A stretch of DNA of 64,000 nt from Aquimarina sp. BL5 (GCF_003443675.1 NZ_CP031963.1:5306501-5370500); one strand, 5' to 3'. Counted from the stretch's first letter, positions 1 to 7,550 are shown. Notes: generated by a model from the sequence alone, not told the origin. Made by a program: numbers and translations.

Positions 1-85
1 GGAGAGGAAAAAACTTATTAGGTTTTGCCCTGATGGAAGTAAGAGATATGCTGAGTCCATAAAAGGTTTTTTAAAAGGACATTAA
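1..85 (+). CDS. C-terminal end of an unidentified protein (5' truncated by window)
   Basis: An open frame enters from the left edge in frame 2 and ends at a TAA at 83-85. The last 27 residues are basic and end in GFLKGH. The stop lies one base before the ATG of the first DUF4291 gene, so the two are very probably cotranscribed. Too little is present to name a family. It matters mainly because it shows that the NAD+/ADP-ribose cluster continues upstream of the window. Confidence 0.6.
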   Translation, partial: ERKKLIRFCPDGSKRYAESIKGFLKGH

Positions 86-86
86 A

Positions 87-722
87 ATGAAATTAGAGTT
101 AACAAATTATAAAGAACAAGAACAAGTCTGGCCACAACATGGATATCATATTATGGCTCAGTATGATGATCAGAAAATAGTGGTATATCAATCATACAGA
201 CCAGCAATTGGAAATTTTGCAGTTGAAAATCAATTTTTCGGAGGTCCATTTAGTTTAGAAAGAATGACTTGGATTAAGCCTAATTTTCTTTGGATGATGT
301 ATCGTAATGGATGGGGAACGAAAGAAGGACAAGAAGTTGTGTTAGCTATACATCTAAAGCGAGAGGCTTTCGAAAGTTACCTAAGTAACGCGGTGTACTC
401 TTCATTTAAACCTGAATTATATTCATCTTATGAAGCTTGGCAAGAGGATGTTACTAATTCTGATGTTAGACTACAATGGGATCCTGATCACGATCCTTAT
501 GGAGTAAAGCTAGAAAGAAGAGCAATTCAGATTGGATTAAGAAAAGAGTATATAAAATCATATGCGTCCGAAGATATATTGGAGATAGAGGATATTTCAC
601 AATTTGTAAAAGAACAATATGAACTAGTACAATCTAATAATTTGGAAGAATTGGTAACACCTTTTGAAAAACCATTGATTTTTGGAAATGAGAAGTTGAA
701 TACATATTTGAAGTTAAAATAA
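87..722 (+). CDS. DUF4291 family protein, copy 1
   Basis: A 211-residue protein recognised as DUF4291 from its conserved blocks: VYQSYRPAI near residue 33, RMTWIKPNFLWMMY near 59, a GWGTKEGQE block near 75, and the QWDPDHDPYG...RRAIQIGLR block in the second half. The biochemical function of DUF4291 is not established to my knowledge. Neighbours handle ADP-ribose (macrodomain), NAD+-derived nucleotides (LOG/SLOG-like) and NAD+-dependent RNA repair (KptA). I infer a role in NAD+/ADP-ribose chemistry, possibly a divergent ADP-ribosyltransferase-like fold, but no catalytic triad is certain by eye. It starts one base after the previous stop and lies 16 nt before a second DUF4291 gene. It has no signal peptide or membrane segment, so it is probably cytoplasmic. 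Confidence 0.85.
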   Translation: MKLELTNYKEQEQVWPQHGYHIMAQYDDQKIVVYQSYRPAIGNFAVENQFFGGPFSLERMTWIKPNFLWMMYRNGWGTKEGQEVVLAIHLKREAFESYLSNAVYSSFKPELYSSYEAWQEDVTNSDVRLQWDPDHDPYGVKLERRAIQIGLRKEYIKSYASEDILEIEDISQFVKEQYELVQSNNLEELVTPFEKPLIFGNEKLNTYLKLK

Positions 723-738
723 TAGTAGGAAGATAAAA

Positions 739-1326
739 ATGGAGCAGGAAATAAGAGCAGATTATGATAGAGATACGATTACGGTATATCAGGCCTATGG
801 TAAATCCATTGCAGTGTCTGCTATCAAAAATAATAAGTTCGAATCACCTTTTTCTTTTAACCGAATGACTTGGATCAAACCATCGTATTTATGGTTAATG
901 GAACGAAGTAATTGGGGAACAAAATCCAATCAGGAGTATATCCTTGGAATAAAAATAAAGAAAGTTAGTTGGGAAAAAGCCCTGTCAATTGGAGTGTTAA
1001 CAGATCCCGATAAAACTATTTATAAAAGTGGTGCTTTATGGGATAAGGAATTCCGAAATGCAAAAGTTCATATTCAATGGGATCCAGAAAGAACATTGAA
1101 AGGAACTAAGATGCAAATTAGATCCATTCAGGTGGGTATTGGTAGAGATTTAATAAAAGAGTATAATGAAGAATGGATACAGGAAATAAACGATTTAACT
1201 CCGTTAACCAAGAAAATTCGATTATTACTAAAAGAAGGGAAATATAAGGAAGCTAAAAGATTAGTGCCTGGAGAAAAAATATATGAAGTTCCTGATGATA
1301 CAAAACGAAGAATAGGAATTAGATAA
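739..1326 (+). CDS. DUF4291 family protein, copy 2
   Basis: A 195-residue second DUF4291 protein, clearly paralogous but well diverged from its upstream neighbour. Shared blocks are TVYQAYGKSIA near residue 15, FSFNRMTWIKPSYLWLM near 38, NWGTKSNQE near 58 and IQWDPERTLKGTK...RSIQVGIGRDL in the second half. It lacks the first 20 or so residues of copy 1 and has its own C-terminal extension rich in Lys and Arg. Tandem diverged copies suggest different targets or substrates rather than dosage. The gene is 16 nt downstream of copy 1 and 17 nt upstream of the macrodomain gene, in an apparent operon. Cytoplasmic; exact reaction unknown. Confidence 0.85.
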   Translation: MEQEIRADYDRDTITVYQAYGKSIAVSAIKNNKFESPFSFNRMTWIKPSYLWLMERSNWGTKSNQEYILGIKIKKVSWEKALSIGVLTDPDKTIYKSGALWDKEFRNAKVHIQWDPERTLKGTKMQIRSIQVGIGRDLIKEYNEEWIQEINDLTPLTKKIRLLLKEGKYKEAKRLVPGEKIYEVPDDTKRRIGIR

Positions 1327-1343
1327 CTAGATAAAGAATAAAG

Positions 1344-1853
1344 ATGAAACTAAAAGTACTCCAATCTGATATTACCGCTATAAAAGTAGACGCTATTGTC
1401 AATGCCGCCAATACTTCTTTGTTAGGTGGAGGAGGAGTTGATGGTGCGATTCATCGAAAAGGTGGTTCTGAAATTTTAGAAGCTTGTAGAAAGATTAGAG
1501 CTACCCAAGGTAAATGTAATCCAGGTGAAGCGGTGATTACTATTGCAGGAAATCTTTCTGCTAAATATGTAATTCACACCGTTGGACCTGTATGGAATAC
1601 TGGAGGAAAAATAAAAGAAGAGCTATTGAGAAGTTGTTATGTCAATTCATTGCAATTAGCGATGGATAATGGAGCGAGAACAATTGCTTTTCCCAACATC
1701 AGTACAGGGATTTATAAGTTCCCTAAAGAGCTAGCAGCCAAAATTGCTATTGAAACAGTTAAGGATTTTAAATCAGATGAAATAGAAGAGGTGATTTTTG
1801 TTTGCTTTGATGAAGAGAATTATAAGCTATATGATAAATTGTTAAGGATATGA
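1344..1853 (+). CDS. MacroD-type macrodomain protein (ADP-ribose / O-acetyl-ADP-ribose hydrolase)
   Basis: A 169-residue single macrodomain with the MacroD signatures. NAAN lies at residues 20-23 and a [10 protein letters not shown] loop at 28-37. A CNPGEA segment near 59-64 and an STGIYKFP phosphate-loop motif near 120 complete the ADP-ribose pocket. Proteins of this class (YmdB, MacroD1) remove ADP-ribose from modified side chains and deacetylate O-acetyl-ADP-ribose. All recognisable pocket residues are present, so it should be active. The stop codon overlaps the next ATG (ATGA at 1850-1853), so it is translationally coupled to the LOG-like protein. The context suggests removal or recycling of a modification made by a neighbour. 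Confidence 0.93.
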   Translation: MKLKVLQSDITAIKVDAIVNAANTSLLGGGGVDGAIHRKGGSEILEACRKIRATQGKCNPGEAVITIAGNLSAKYVIHTVGPVWNTGGKIKEELLRSCYVNSLQLAMDNGARTIAFPNISTGIYKFPKELAAKIAIETVKDFKSDEIEEVIFVCFDEENYKLYDKLLRI

Positions 1854-2383
1854 AAGAGATAAAATATGCAACATTATTCGGAGGATCTGGTAAGAATCGA
1901 GAAAGTAAAGAATATAAAGAGACCCTATTAATAGGTTCCTTATTAGCCGGAAAAGGATATGTAGTTAAAAATGGAGGATATGGTGGAATGATGGAAGCAG
2001 TTTCTAAAGGGATTACCGATGCAGGAGGAAAAGCAGTAGGAGTTACTTGTAAACAAGTAGGCTCAGTAAAAGGGAATGATTTTCTAAAGGAAACTGTTGT
2101 AACCGAAACGTTATATCAAAGACTTGAAATACTAATTGATAAAACAGATCTTTTTATTGTTCAAAAAGGAGGCATAGGAACACTATCAGAAGTATTTTTG
2201 ACATTAGATATTATTCGAAAAGATTCATCCGAGAATAGGCCTAAACTATTCTTTATAGGTGATTTTTGGAATGAAATCATTGAATCCTTAAAAATAAATA
2301 TCATACCAGAATATGAACACGATTTATTTATAGTGCTTTCGGATTATGAAGAATTAAAAAAAATAATGAATAGAACTTTTTAA
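1850..2383 (+). CDS. LOG/SLOG-family (TIGR00730-like) nucleotide-binding protein
   Basis: A 177-residue Rossmann-like protein of the lysine-decarboxylase-like/LOG family. It begins with a LFGGSG nucleotide loop near residue 9, carries [14 protein letters not shown] at 41-54, and has [11 protein letters not shown] at about 106-116. The last block corresponds to the PGGxGTxxE motif of LOG phosphoribohydrolases, with Lys replacing the first Pro. LOG enzymes release bases from nucleoside monophosphates, and SLOG relatives bind NAD+-derived nucleotides such as cyclic ADP-ribose. Overlapping the macrodomain gene by 4 nt, it probably acts on an ADP-ribose or nucleotide product; the substrate is unknown. 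It may be a hydrolase or only a ligand sensor. Confidence 0.85.
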   Translation: MKEIKYATLFGGSGKNRESKEYKETLLIGSLLAGKGYVVKNGGYGGMMEAVSKGITDAGGKAVGVTCKQVGSVKGNDFLKETVVTETLYQRLEILIDKTDLFIVQKGGIGTLSEVFLTLDIIRKDSSENRPKLFFIGDFWNEIIESLKINIIPEYEHDLFIVLSDYEELKKIMNRTF

Positions 2384-2394
2384 TGAAGTTAGAA

Positions 2395-2458
2395 TGTCAT
2401 GCTGAGCCTGTCGAAGTAAATGCAAGATGAATGGGGCTTTGACAAGCTCAGACTGACA
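2395..2458. repeat. Palindromic REP-like element upstream of kptA
   Basis: An imperfect inverted repeat with 22-nt arms at 2395-2416 and 2437-2458. The left arm contains GCTGAGCCTGTCGAAG and the right arm CTTTGACAAGCTCAG, so the core pairs with a few mismatches. Elements with the core CGACAGGCTCAG are, from memory, common dispersed repeats in flavobacterial genomes. It fills the gap between the LOG-like gene and kptA and may end or attenuate the upstream transcript, although no T-run follows. Confidence 0.7.
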
Positions 2459-2472
2459 TAAATAAATATAAA

Positions 2473-3021
2473 ATGAATACAAAGAATAAAAACATAAGTA
2501 AATTTTTAAGCCTTATTCTAAGGCACAATCCAGGAAAAATAGGATTAAAATTAGACGAAAATGGTTGGGCAGATGTAGAAGAGTTGATAACCAAAGCAAA
2601 TACACATCGTAATCAACTAAATATAGAAACTTTAAAAGAAGTTGTAGCTACTAATGACAAAAAGCGTTTTGCGTTTAATGAAGACGAAACGAAAATCAGA
2701 GCGAATCAAGGGCATTCTATACAAGTGGATTTGGAGTATACACCCGTACAGCCTCCAGAATTTTTGTATCATGGAACGGTAGGGAAATTTAGAGAAGATA
2801 TACGAAGAAAGGGCTTGCTAAAAATGAGTAGACATCATGTACATCTTAGCGAAGAACTAGAAACAGCAATGAAGGTAGGTTCCAGAAGAGGAGTACCGAT
2901 TATACTAACGGTTCGATCGGGAGATATGCATCGCGATGGTATCGAATTTTATCAATCCGATAATGGTGTTTGGCTAACGGACTCGGTTGCAACGGAATAT
3001 ATTGAGTTTAAGACAAAATAA
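2473..3021 (+). CDS. kptA: RNA 2'-phosphotransferase (Tpt1/KptA)
   Basis: A 182-residue KptA/Tpt1. The enzyme uses NAD+ to remove an internal RNA 2'-phosphate, giving nicotinamide and ADP-ribose 1'',2''-cyclic phosphate. The N-terminal winged-helix lobe carries SLILRHNP (catalytic pair R17-H18) and the RANQGHS block at 76-82. The NAD+-binding lobe carries YHGT at 99-102 and KMSRHHVHLS with R120. The four residues needed for catalysis in characterised Tpt1 enzymes are therefore all present. The gene lies between two palindromic repeats and is followed by a phosphoesterase gene. Bacteria generally lack the yeast tRNA ligase that makes the canonical substrate, so the real target is open; the neighbouring macrodomain is a natural receiver for the ADP-ribose product. 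Confidence 0.95.
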   Translation: MNTKNKNISKFLSLILRHNPGKIGLKLDENGWADVEELITKANTHRNQLNIETLKEVVATNDKKRFAFNEDETKIRANQGHSIQVDLEYTPVQPPEFLYHGTVGKFREDIRRKGLLKMSRHHVHLSEELETAMKVGSRRGVPIILTVRSGDMHRDGIEFYQSDNGVWLTDSVATEYIEFKTK

Positions 3022-3027
3022 TTGACT

Positions 3028-3060
3028 AGACCTCACAGGTTTCAAAAACCTGTGAGGTCT
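3028..3060. repeat. Perfect 15-bp hairpin repeat downstream of kptA
   Basis: Arms at 3028-3042 and 3046-3060 (AGACCTCACAGGTTT and its exact complement) flank a 3-nt loop. No T-run follows, so this looks like a dispersed palindromic repeat rather than a classical terminator. It could still stabilise the kptA mRNA end. It differs in sequence from the element at 2395-2458, so kptA sits between two unrelated palindromes. Confidence 0.75.
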
Positions 3061-3074
3061 TAAAATTATAAGCT

Positions 3075-3809
3075 ATGAGAACACTAGTAATTGGAGATAT
3101 TCACGGAGGTTACAAGGCATTGCTACAGGTTTTGAAAAGAGCAGAACTAACGACAGAAGACAAGTTAATTTTCTTAGGAGATTATGTTGATGGATGGAGT
3201 GAATCTGCAGAAACCATTCAGAAATTAATAGATCTTTCGGTATCCAATGAATGTATTTTTATTAGAGGGAATCACGATTTATGGTGTGGTTTATGGCTGG
3301 ATAAAGGAGCTACCAATCCTGTTTGGTTAGCTCATGGAGGAAAAGAAACAATAAACAGTTATATCCAATCAGGTTTATTAGCCGATAATTCGCATAAACA
3401 GTTTTTTAAGGATTTACAGAATTATTATATAGACACAGAAAATAGGCTTTTCTTACACGCAGGATTTACTTCGATGCATGGTGTCGGTAAAGAAGAATAC
3501 GAATCTAATTATTATTGGGATAGAACGTTATGGGAAGCAGCCTTACTAGCCGATAAAGTAGAAGAAAAAACGTTAGAAGATATGCTTACTTCTCCCAAGC
3601 GATTTAATCATTATAAAGAAATTTATATTGGACATACACCTACTACTGATTATAAAATAGAAACACCAATAAAAGCATATAACCTATTGAATATCGATAC
3701 GGGAGCAGCTTTTACAGGAAAACTTACCATATTAGATATTGATAGCAAAGAATTTTGGCAAAGTGATCCATTAACTTCTTTGTATCCTAATGAAAAAGGC
3801 CGAAATTAA
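3075..3809 (+). CDS. PPP-type metallophosphoesterase
   Basis: A 244-residue calcineurin-like phosphoesterase with the ordered metal motifs GDIHG (7-11), GDYVDG (35-40) and GNHD (65-68), then a WLAHGG segment and late LHAGF and GHTPT metal-binding histidines. This order and the GDYVDG spelling match the PPP branch, which includes Ser/Thr phosphatases, ApaH-like enzymes and the phosphatase part of Pnkp RNA repair proteins. It follows kptA closely, so the substrate may be a nucleotide or RNA end phosphate; a protein phosphatase role cannot be excluded. It has no signal peptide. A weak hairpin with a T-run overlaps the stop, so it is probably the last gene of this transcript. Confidence 0.9.
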   Translation: MRTLVIGDIHGGYKALLQVLKRAELTTEDKLIFLGDYVDGWSESAETIQKLIDLSVSNECIFIRGNHDLWCGLWLDKGATNPVWLAHGGKETINSYIQSGLLADNSHKQFFKDLQNYYIDTENRLFLHAGFTSMHGVGKEEYESNYYWDRTLWEAALLADKVEEKTLEDMLTSPKRFNHYKEIYIGHTPTTDYKIETPIKAYNLLNIDTGAAFTGKLTILDIDSKEFWQSDPLTSLYPNEKGRN

Positions 3810-3846
3810 CACCTTCGATTTTAACTGGAAACAGGGTGTTTTTTGT
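3808..3846 (+). terminator. Probable intrinsic terminator after the phosphoesterase gene
   Basis: AACACC at 3808-3813 can pair with GGTGTT at 3835-3840, with weaker pairing inside, and TTTTTTG follows. The 5' arm overlaps the last bases of the stop codon. The stem is short, so efficiency is uncertain. Confidence 0.5.
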
Positions 3847-3885
3847 TAGAAATAGTATCGATTTTTATCTTCTAAAATTTTATAA

Positions 3886-5040
3886 ATGATTGTTGTCAAT
3901 TTTCCGTTAAGGTATACAACCAAAAGTAGCGTTAAAGCTGTTTTTCTTTTAGGGTGCTTTATTTTTTTATTTAATACTGTAAATTCTCAAAATATGGATG
4001 ACTTTATTGAGTATGATTCCTTTGTTATTATTGAAAAACCTCAGAAAACTTATAAGGGTTTTTATAAAGATGGTAAACCGTATAACGGATATTTCTCAAA
4101 AGGAAATGATGAATTTCCAAGAGTGGATTATTATGAGAATGGAGAAACAAAATTTCAATATTCTTTGGATATTTATCAAATGACTTTAGGAATGGAATCT
4201 TCTGAAATAGATGGATTTCAAGAGGAAGAAGGAGAAGCAATGAATGAAGAAGATTATAATGAGTATATCAAGAATAAGTATAAGCCCAAATTGAATATTA
4301 AATCTGTTTATCAGAATGGTAAAATAACAGACGGATATGAGTATATGGAATTGGATTCAGGAATAATTTCTAAAAAAATTGAGAAAGAAAAAACGACAGC
4401 ATTGCATATTGATGCATTTGCAATGCATTATTATCAGAGGACTTCTTTGGTTCTAGTTTCTGATACACTTATTATTGGATCTCCAACAATAGCAGCAGCC
4501 GGAGAAAGTATAGAAATACGATTGTTTAATGATAACCAGACTTGGATCACTAACTATCACATAGAAGGAGAGAAAATAGGTGCTAACTATTATAAAGAAG
4601 GAGAAATCAAAAGTTTACCAGCTGATTGCACATTGTTTACATATGACCAAAATAATGTTACATATAATTTTGGAAGAGGCGGTTTTAAAAAATACTCAGG
4701 CAAGTTAGATCTGATAGATATACAAAAAATGTATTTTGAGAAACCAGAGATTTTCGCAAATAAGAATATGCAATCTTTTTTTGATGAGTTTATTAAGGCT
4801 TTCACTGTAGAAATCCAAAAAGAAGATAGACAACGCCTACAAGAACCTGAGATTTTCAGAGGATATATTATTACGGGAGAGAAAGGCGAGATAATAAAAG
4901 GTATACGTTTCTTTGAGAAAGAGACCGACTCTTATTATGAAGAATATAAAAATGGAAAAAAAATTAAAAAAGAAAAGATAGATCTTATTAATTTTCAGAA
5001 AACATTCAAAGAGTATTTAGAAAGTACTCGAAACGACTAG
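3886..5040 (+). CDS. Exported protein of unknown function with MORN-like segments
   Basis: A 384-residue protein I cannot assign to a family. The N-terminus has a basic start and a hydrophobic stretch (VFLLGCFIFLF, about residues 18-28) ending near NSQ, consistent with a Sec signal peptide. The mature part begins with YKGFYKDGKPYNGYF, and similar Tyr/Gly-rich segments recur (NGKITDGYEY; YYEEYKNGKKIKK). These resemble the strand pattern of MORN-like or toxin-inhibitor beta repeats seen in many Bacteroidetes. It is separated from the phosphoesterase by 76 nt and a possible terminator, and lies 94 nt before NAMPT. Its link to the NAD+ cluster is positional only. Confidence 0.7.
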   Translation: MIVVNFPLRYTTKSSVKAVFLLGCFIFLFNTVNSQNMDDFIEYDSFVIIEKPQKTYKGFYKDGKPYNGYFSKGNDEFPRVDYYENGETKFQYSLDIYQMTLGMESSEIDGFQEEEGEAMNEEDYNEYIKNKYKPKLNIKSVYQNGKITDGYEYMELDSGIISKKIEKEKTTALHIDAFAMHYYQRTSLVLVSDTLIIGSPTIAAAGESIEIRLFNDNQTWITNYHIEGEKIGANYYKEGEIKSLPADCTLFTYDQNNVTYNFGRGGFKKYSGKLDLIDIQKMYFEKPEIFANKNMQSFFDEFIKAFTVEIQKEDRQRLQEPEIFRGYIITGEKGEIIKGIRFFEKETDSYYEEYKNGKKIKKEKIDLINFQKTFKEYLESTRND

Positions 5041-5099
5041 AAAATATAGGTATTCAACAGAAATCGGATTAAATATTTTCTAGTTTTCAAAATAAAAAC

Positions 5100-5107
5100 T
5101 ATATTTG
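5100..5107 (+). promoter_or_regulatory. -7 promoter box of the NAMPT gene
   Basis: TATATTTG fits the Bacteroidetes consensus TAnnTTTG and lies 28 nt before the NAMPT ATG. No clear TTG is seen at the expected -33 distance. It shows that NAMPT probably has its own promoter, separate from the upstream genes. Confidence 0.6.
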
Positions 5108-5124
5108 CGTATAATTAACGCAAA
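5104..5124. promoter_or_regulatory. Dyad overlapping the NAMPT promoter, candidate operator
   Basis: TTTGCGT at 5104-5110 and ACGCAAA at 5118-5124 form a perfect 7-bp dyad with a 7-nt spacer. It starts inside the -7 box and covers the predicted transcription start. This is a classic place for a repressor site controlling NAD+ salvage. No candidate regulator is visible in the window. Confidence 0.5.
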
Positions 5125-5134
5125 ATAAAATTAT

Positions 5135-6580
5135 ATGAATCCACTACTATTAACAGACGGTTATAAATTAGGTCACAAAGAACAATACCCAGATGGAACT
5201 ACCTTAGTGTATTCTAATTGGACTCCAAGAAAGAGTAGAATAGAAGGTATTAATCATGTAGTGTTCTTTGGATTACAGTATTTTGTAAAAGAATATTTGA
5301 TAAAAAGATTCAACCAAGATTTTTTTAATCTCCCAAAAGAAGAAGTTGTTTCAGAATACAAAAAATATGTAGATCATTATTTAGGTGTAGATTATGATAT
5401 TCAGCATATTTCGGAATTACATGAATTAGGTTATTTACCGATCGAGATAAAAGCATTACCGGAAGGTACAGAAGTACCTATTAGGGTACCAATGTTTACA
5501 TTGATAAATACAAAACTAGAATTCTTTTGGTTAACAAACTATTTAGAAACATTACTTTCTAGTATCATATGGCAACCTTGTACCTCTGCAACTATCGCCA
5601 AGCAGTATCAAAAAATTCTTAGTAAGTATGCTTCAGAAACGGATAAAGAGAATCTGGAGTTTATCACTTGGCAAGGTCACGATTTCTCTATGAGAGGAAT
5701 GTCTGGTACAGAATCTGCAATTCTTAGTGGTATGGGACACGCGCTTTCTTTTTCAGGTAGTGATACGTTGCCAGTGGCCAAAGCATATGAGATGTATTAT
5801 AATGCTGATGTTACTAAGGAATTAGTAATTGGTAGCGTGAATGCTACAGAGCATAGTGTAATGTGTGCTGGTAGTAAAGATGATGAGATAGGTACCTTCA
5901 GAAGGTTATTAGAAACATACCCAACAGGAATTTTATCCGTTGTGTCTGATACTTGGGATCTTTGGAAAGTACTAACAGAATATCTTCCTAAGTTGAAAAA
6001 TGAAATTTTAGATCGTGATGGTAAACTAGTGATCAGACCAGATTCTGGTGATCCTGTAGATATCATTTGCGGTTGCGAACATAAGGATCCAATCATTGCT
6101 AAAGGAGTCATTGAATTGCTTTGGGATGAATTCGGAGGTACCATTAATGAGCAAGGATATAAAGTATTAAATCCAAAAATTGGAGCAATTTATGGAGATA
6201 GTATTACCATCGATAGAGCAACAGAGATTTGTGAGCGGCTAAAACAAAAAGGGTTTGCATCTACTAATGTAGTATTAGGAATTGGAAGTTTTACCTATCA
6301 ATACAATACCAGAGATACTTTTGGTTTTGCCATGAAAGCAACATATGTAGAGGTAAATGGAGAAGGTAGAGAAATTTTTAAAGATCCAATAACCGATGAC
6401 GGAACTAAGAAATCAGCTAAAGGATTAATGCAACTTTATAAATCAAAAGGAGAGATTATGTTGAAAGATCAATGTACTATTAAAGAAGAAACACAAGGAT
6501 TGTTTAAGACAGTTTTTAAAGATGGAAAATTGATTATTGATGAAAGTTTGTCTGATATTCGAAAGCGAATCTTGACGTAA
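5135..6580 (+). CDS. nadV: Nicotinamide phosphoribosyltransferase (NAMPT/NadV type)
   Basis: A 481-residue protein, close in length to animal NAMPT. It joins nicotinamide to PRPP to give NMN, the first step of two-step NAD+ salvage. Conserved sites match NAMPT rather than NaPRTase: SGSDT with D210 (position of the specificity Asp), ATEHS with H240 (catalytic His), VVSDTWD near 270, VIRPDSGDP with R301 for phosphate contact, and FKDP...KSAKG near the C-terminus. It has its own promoter and a strong terminator. Beside KptA, which releases nicotinamide from NAD+, it could refill the pool. The ADP-ribosyl-transferring relative Namat from phage NAD+ reconstitution pathways cannot be told apart from the sequence alone. 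Confidence 0.93.
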   Translation: MNPLLLTDGYKLGHKEQYPDGTTLVYSNWTPRKSRIEGINHVVFFGLQYFVKEYLIKRFNQDFFNLPKEEVVSEYKKYVDHYLGVDYDIQHISELHELGYLPIEIKALPEGTEVPIRVPMFTLINTKLEFFWLTNYLETLLSSIIWQPCTSATIAKQYQKILSKYASETDKENLEFITWQGHDFSMRGMSGTESAILSGMGHALSFSGSDTLPVAKAYEMYYNADVTKELVIGSVNATEHSVMCAGSKDDEIGTFRRLLETYPTGILSVVSDTWDLWKVLTEYLPKLKNEILDRDGKLVIRPDSGDPVDIICGCEHKDPIIAKGVIELLWDEFGGTINEQGYKVLNPKIGAIYGDSITIDRATEICERLKQKGFASTNVVLGIGSFTYQYNTRDTFGFAMKATYVEVNGEGREIFKDPITDDGTKKSAKGLMQLYKSKGEIMLKDQCTIKEETQGLFKTVFKDGKLIIDESLSDIRKRILT

Positions 6581-6598
6581 ATTATAAGTATATTTATG

Positions 6599-6634
6599 AA
6601 AACTCCCAAAAGGTCACTTTTGGGAGTTTTTTGT
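6599..6634 (+). terminator. Intrinsic terminator after NAMPT
   Basis: A perfect 14-bp stem (6599-6612 with 6617-6630; AAAACTCCCAAAAG on the left) with a 4-nt loop, followed by TTGT. A strong rho-independent terminator shape that closes the NAMPT transcript. Confidence 0.85.
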
Positions 6635-6807
6635 ATATATAAATCGGGTTTTCTTTCCAAAAGCTGTTATTATAATGCATAGACGTTGTATTCTATTATC
6701 CATACGAAATATTGCCAATTTTTTTGTAAGGATTGTACGTAGATTACGACATTCTGAATGATATTATTAATTTAATATCTAACTAACTTTATAAAAACAC
6801 AAACATC

Positions 6808-7476
6808 ATGAGTGCAATCTGGTTTTTTGAGGATGCTAATCTCTTTAAGGTTTTATGTCCTCATAAGTTTAAAAAGTATAAAAGGAGTCACGATTTTGAC
6901 GCTTATAAAAAAAGTGATTATATCTATTTTGAGGAAGACTCGGCTAATAAAGTATATCTTATTGAAAAAGGAAAGGTAAAAATAGGATATTATTCTGAAG
7001 ATGGTAAAGAAGTAGTAAAAGCTATCTTGACTCGTGGAGAACTTTTTGGAGAAAAGGCAATTCTGGGTGAGGATAGAAGAACTGAATTTGCTCAATCTGT
7101 TGATAATACCACTTCTATTTGCCCGATTGGAGTGCAAACCATGCACGATCTTATGCGTGATAATCAAACTTTTAGTCTTAAAGTATATAAATTTATAGGC
7201 TTACGATTTAAACGCCTCGAAAGAAGGTTACAGCTACTTTTGTTTAAAGATACTAAAACTAGATTATTAGAATTCTTTGATGAACTCAAAGAAGATTTTG
7301 GATATTGCTGTCCTAATACAGGAGATACTGTAATACAACATCCATATACACAAAGAGATATAGCAAATCTTATTGGTACATCACGTCCTACCCTAAATAT
7401 CATTCTTAATGAACTAAAGGAATCAAAACAAATTGATTTTAATAGAAAAGAGATTCGTTTAAAAAATGTCGCTTAG
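6808..7476 (+). CDS. Crp/Fnr family transcriptional regulator
   Basis: A 222-residue regulator with an N-terminal cyclic-nucleotide-binding fold. The fold carries VYLIEKGKVKIGYYSEDGKE near 50-67 and GELFGEKAILGEDRRTEFAQ near 77-96, which corresponds to the phosphate-binding cassette. A C-terminal Crp-type winged helix is marked by YTQRDIANLIGTSRPTLNIIL near 183-203. The cassette lacks the exact RxS pair of E. coli Crp, and no Fnr-type cysteine cluster is seen, so the ligand is unknown. It lies 74 nt upstream of the repeat lipoprotein gene and may regulate it. The gene starts at an ATG after a 230-nt intergenic region. Confidence 0.9.
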   Translation: MSAIWFFEDANLFKVLCPHKFKKYKRSHDFDAYKKSDYIYFEEDSANKVYLIEKGKVKIGYYSEDGKEVVKAILTRGELFGEKAILGEDRRTEFAQSVDNTTSICPIGVQTMHDLMRDNQTFSLKVYKFIGLRFKRLERRLQLLLFKDTKTRLLEFFDELKEDFGYCCPNTGDTVIQHPYTQRDIANLIGTSRPTLNIILNELKESKQIDFNRKEIRLKNVA

Positions 7477-7550
7477 TGTTAGCTATCTAACATTTTAAAA
7501 AGTTTTATGAATTTACTTTTACAGTAATAATAATCATAAAACAAAAGGCA

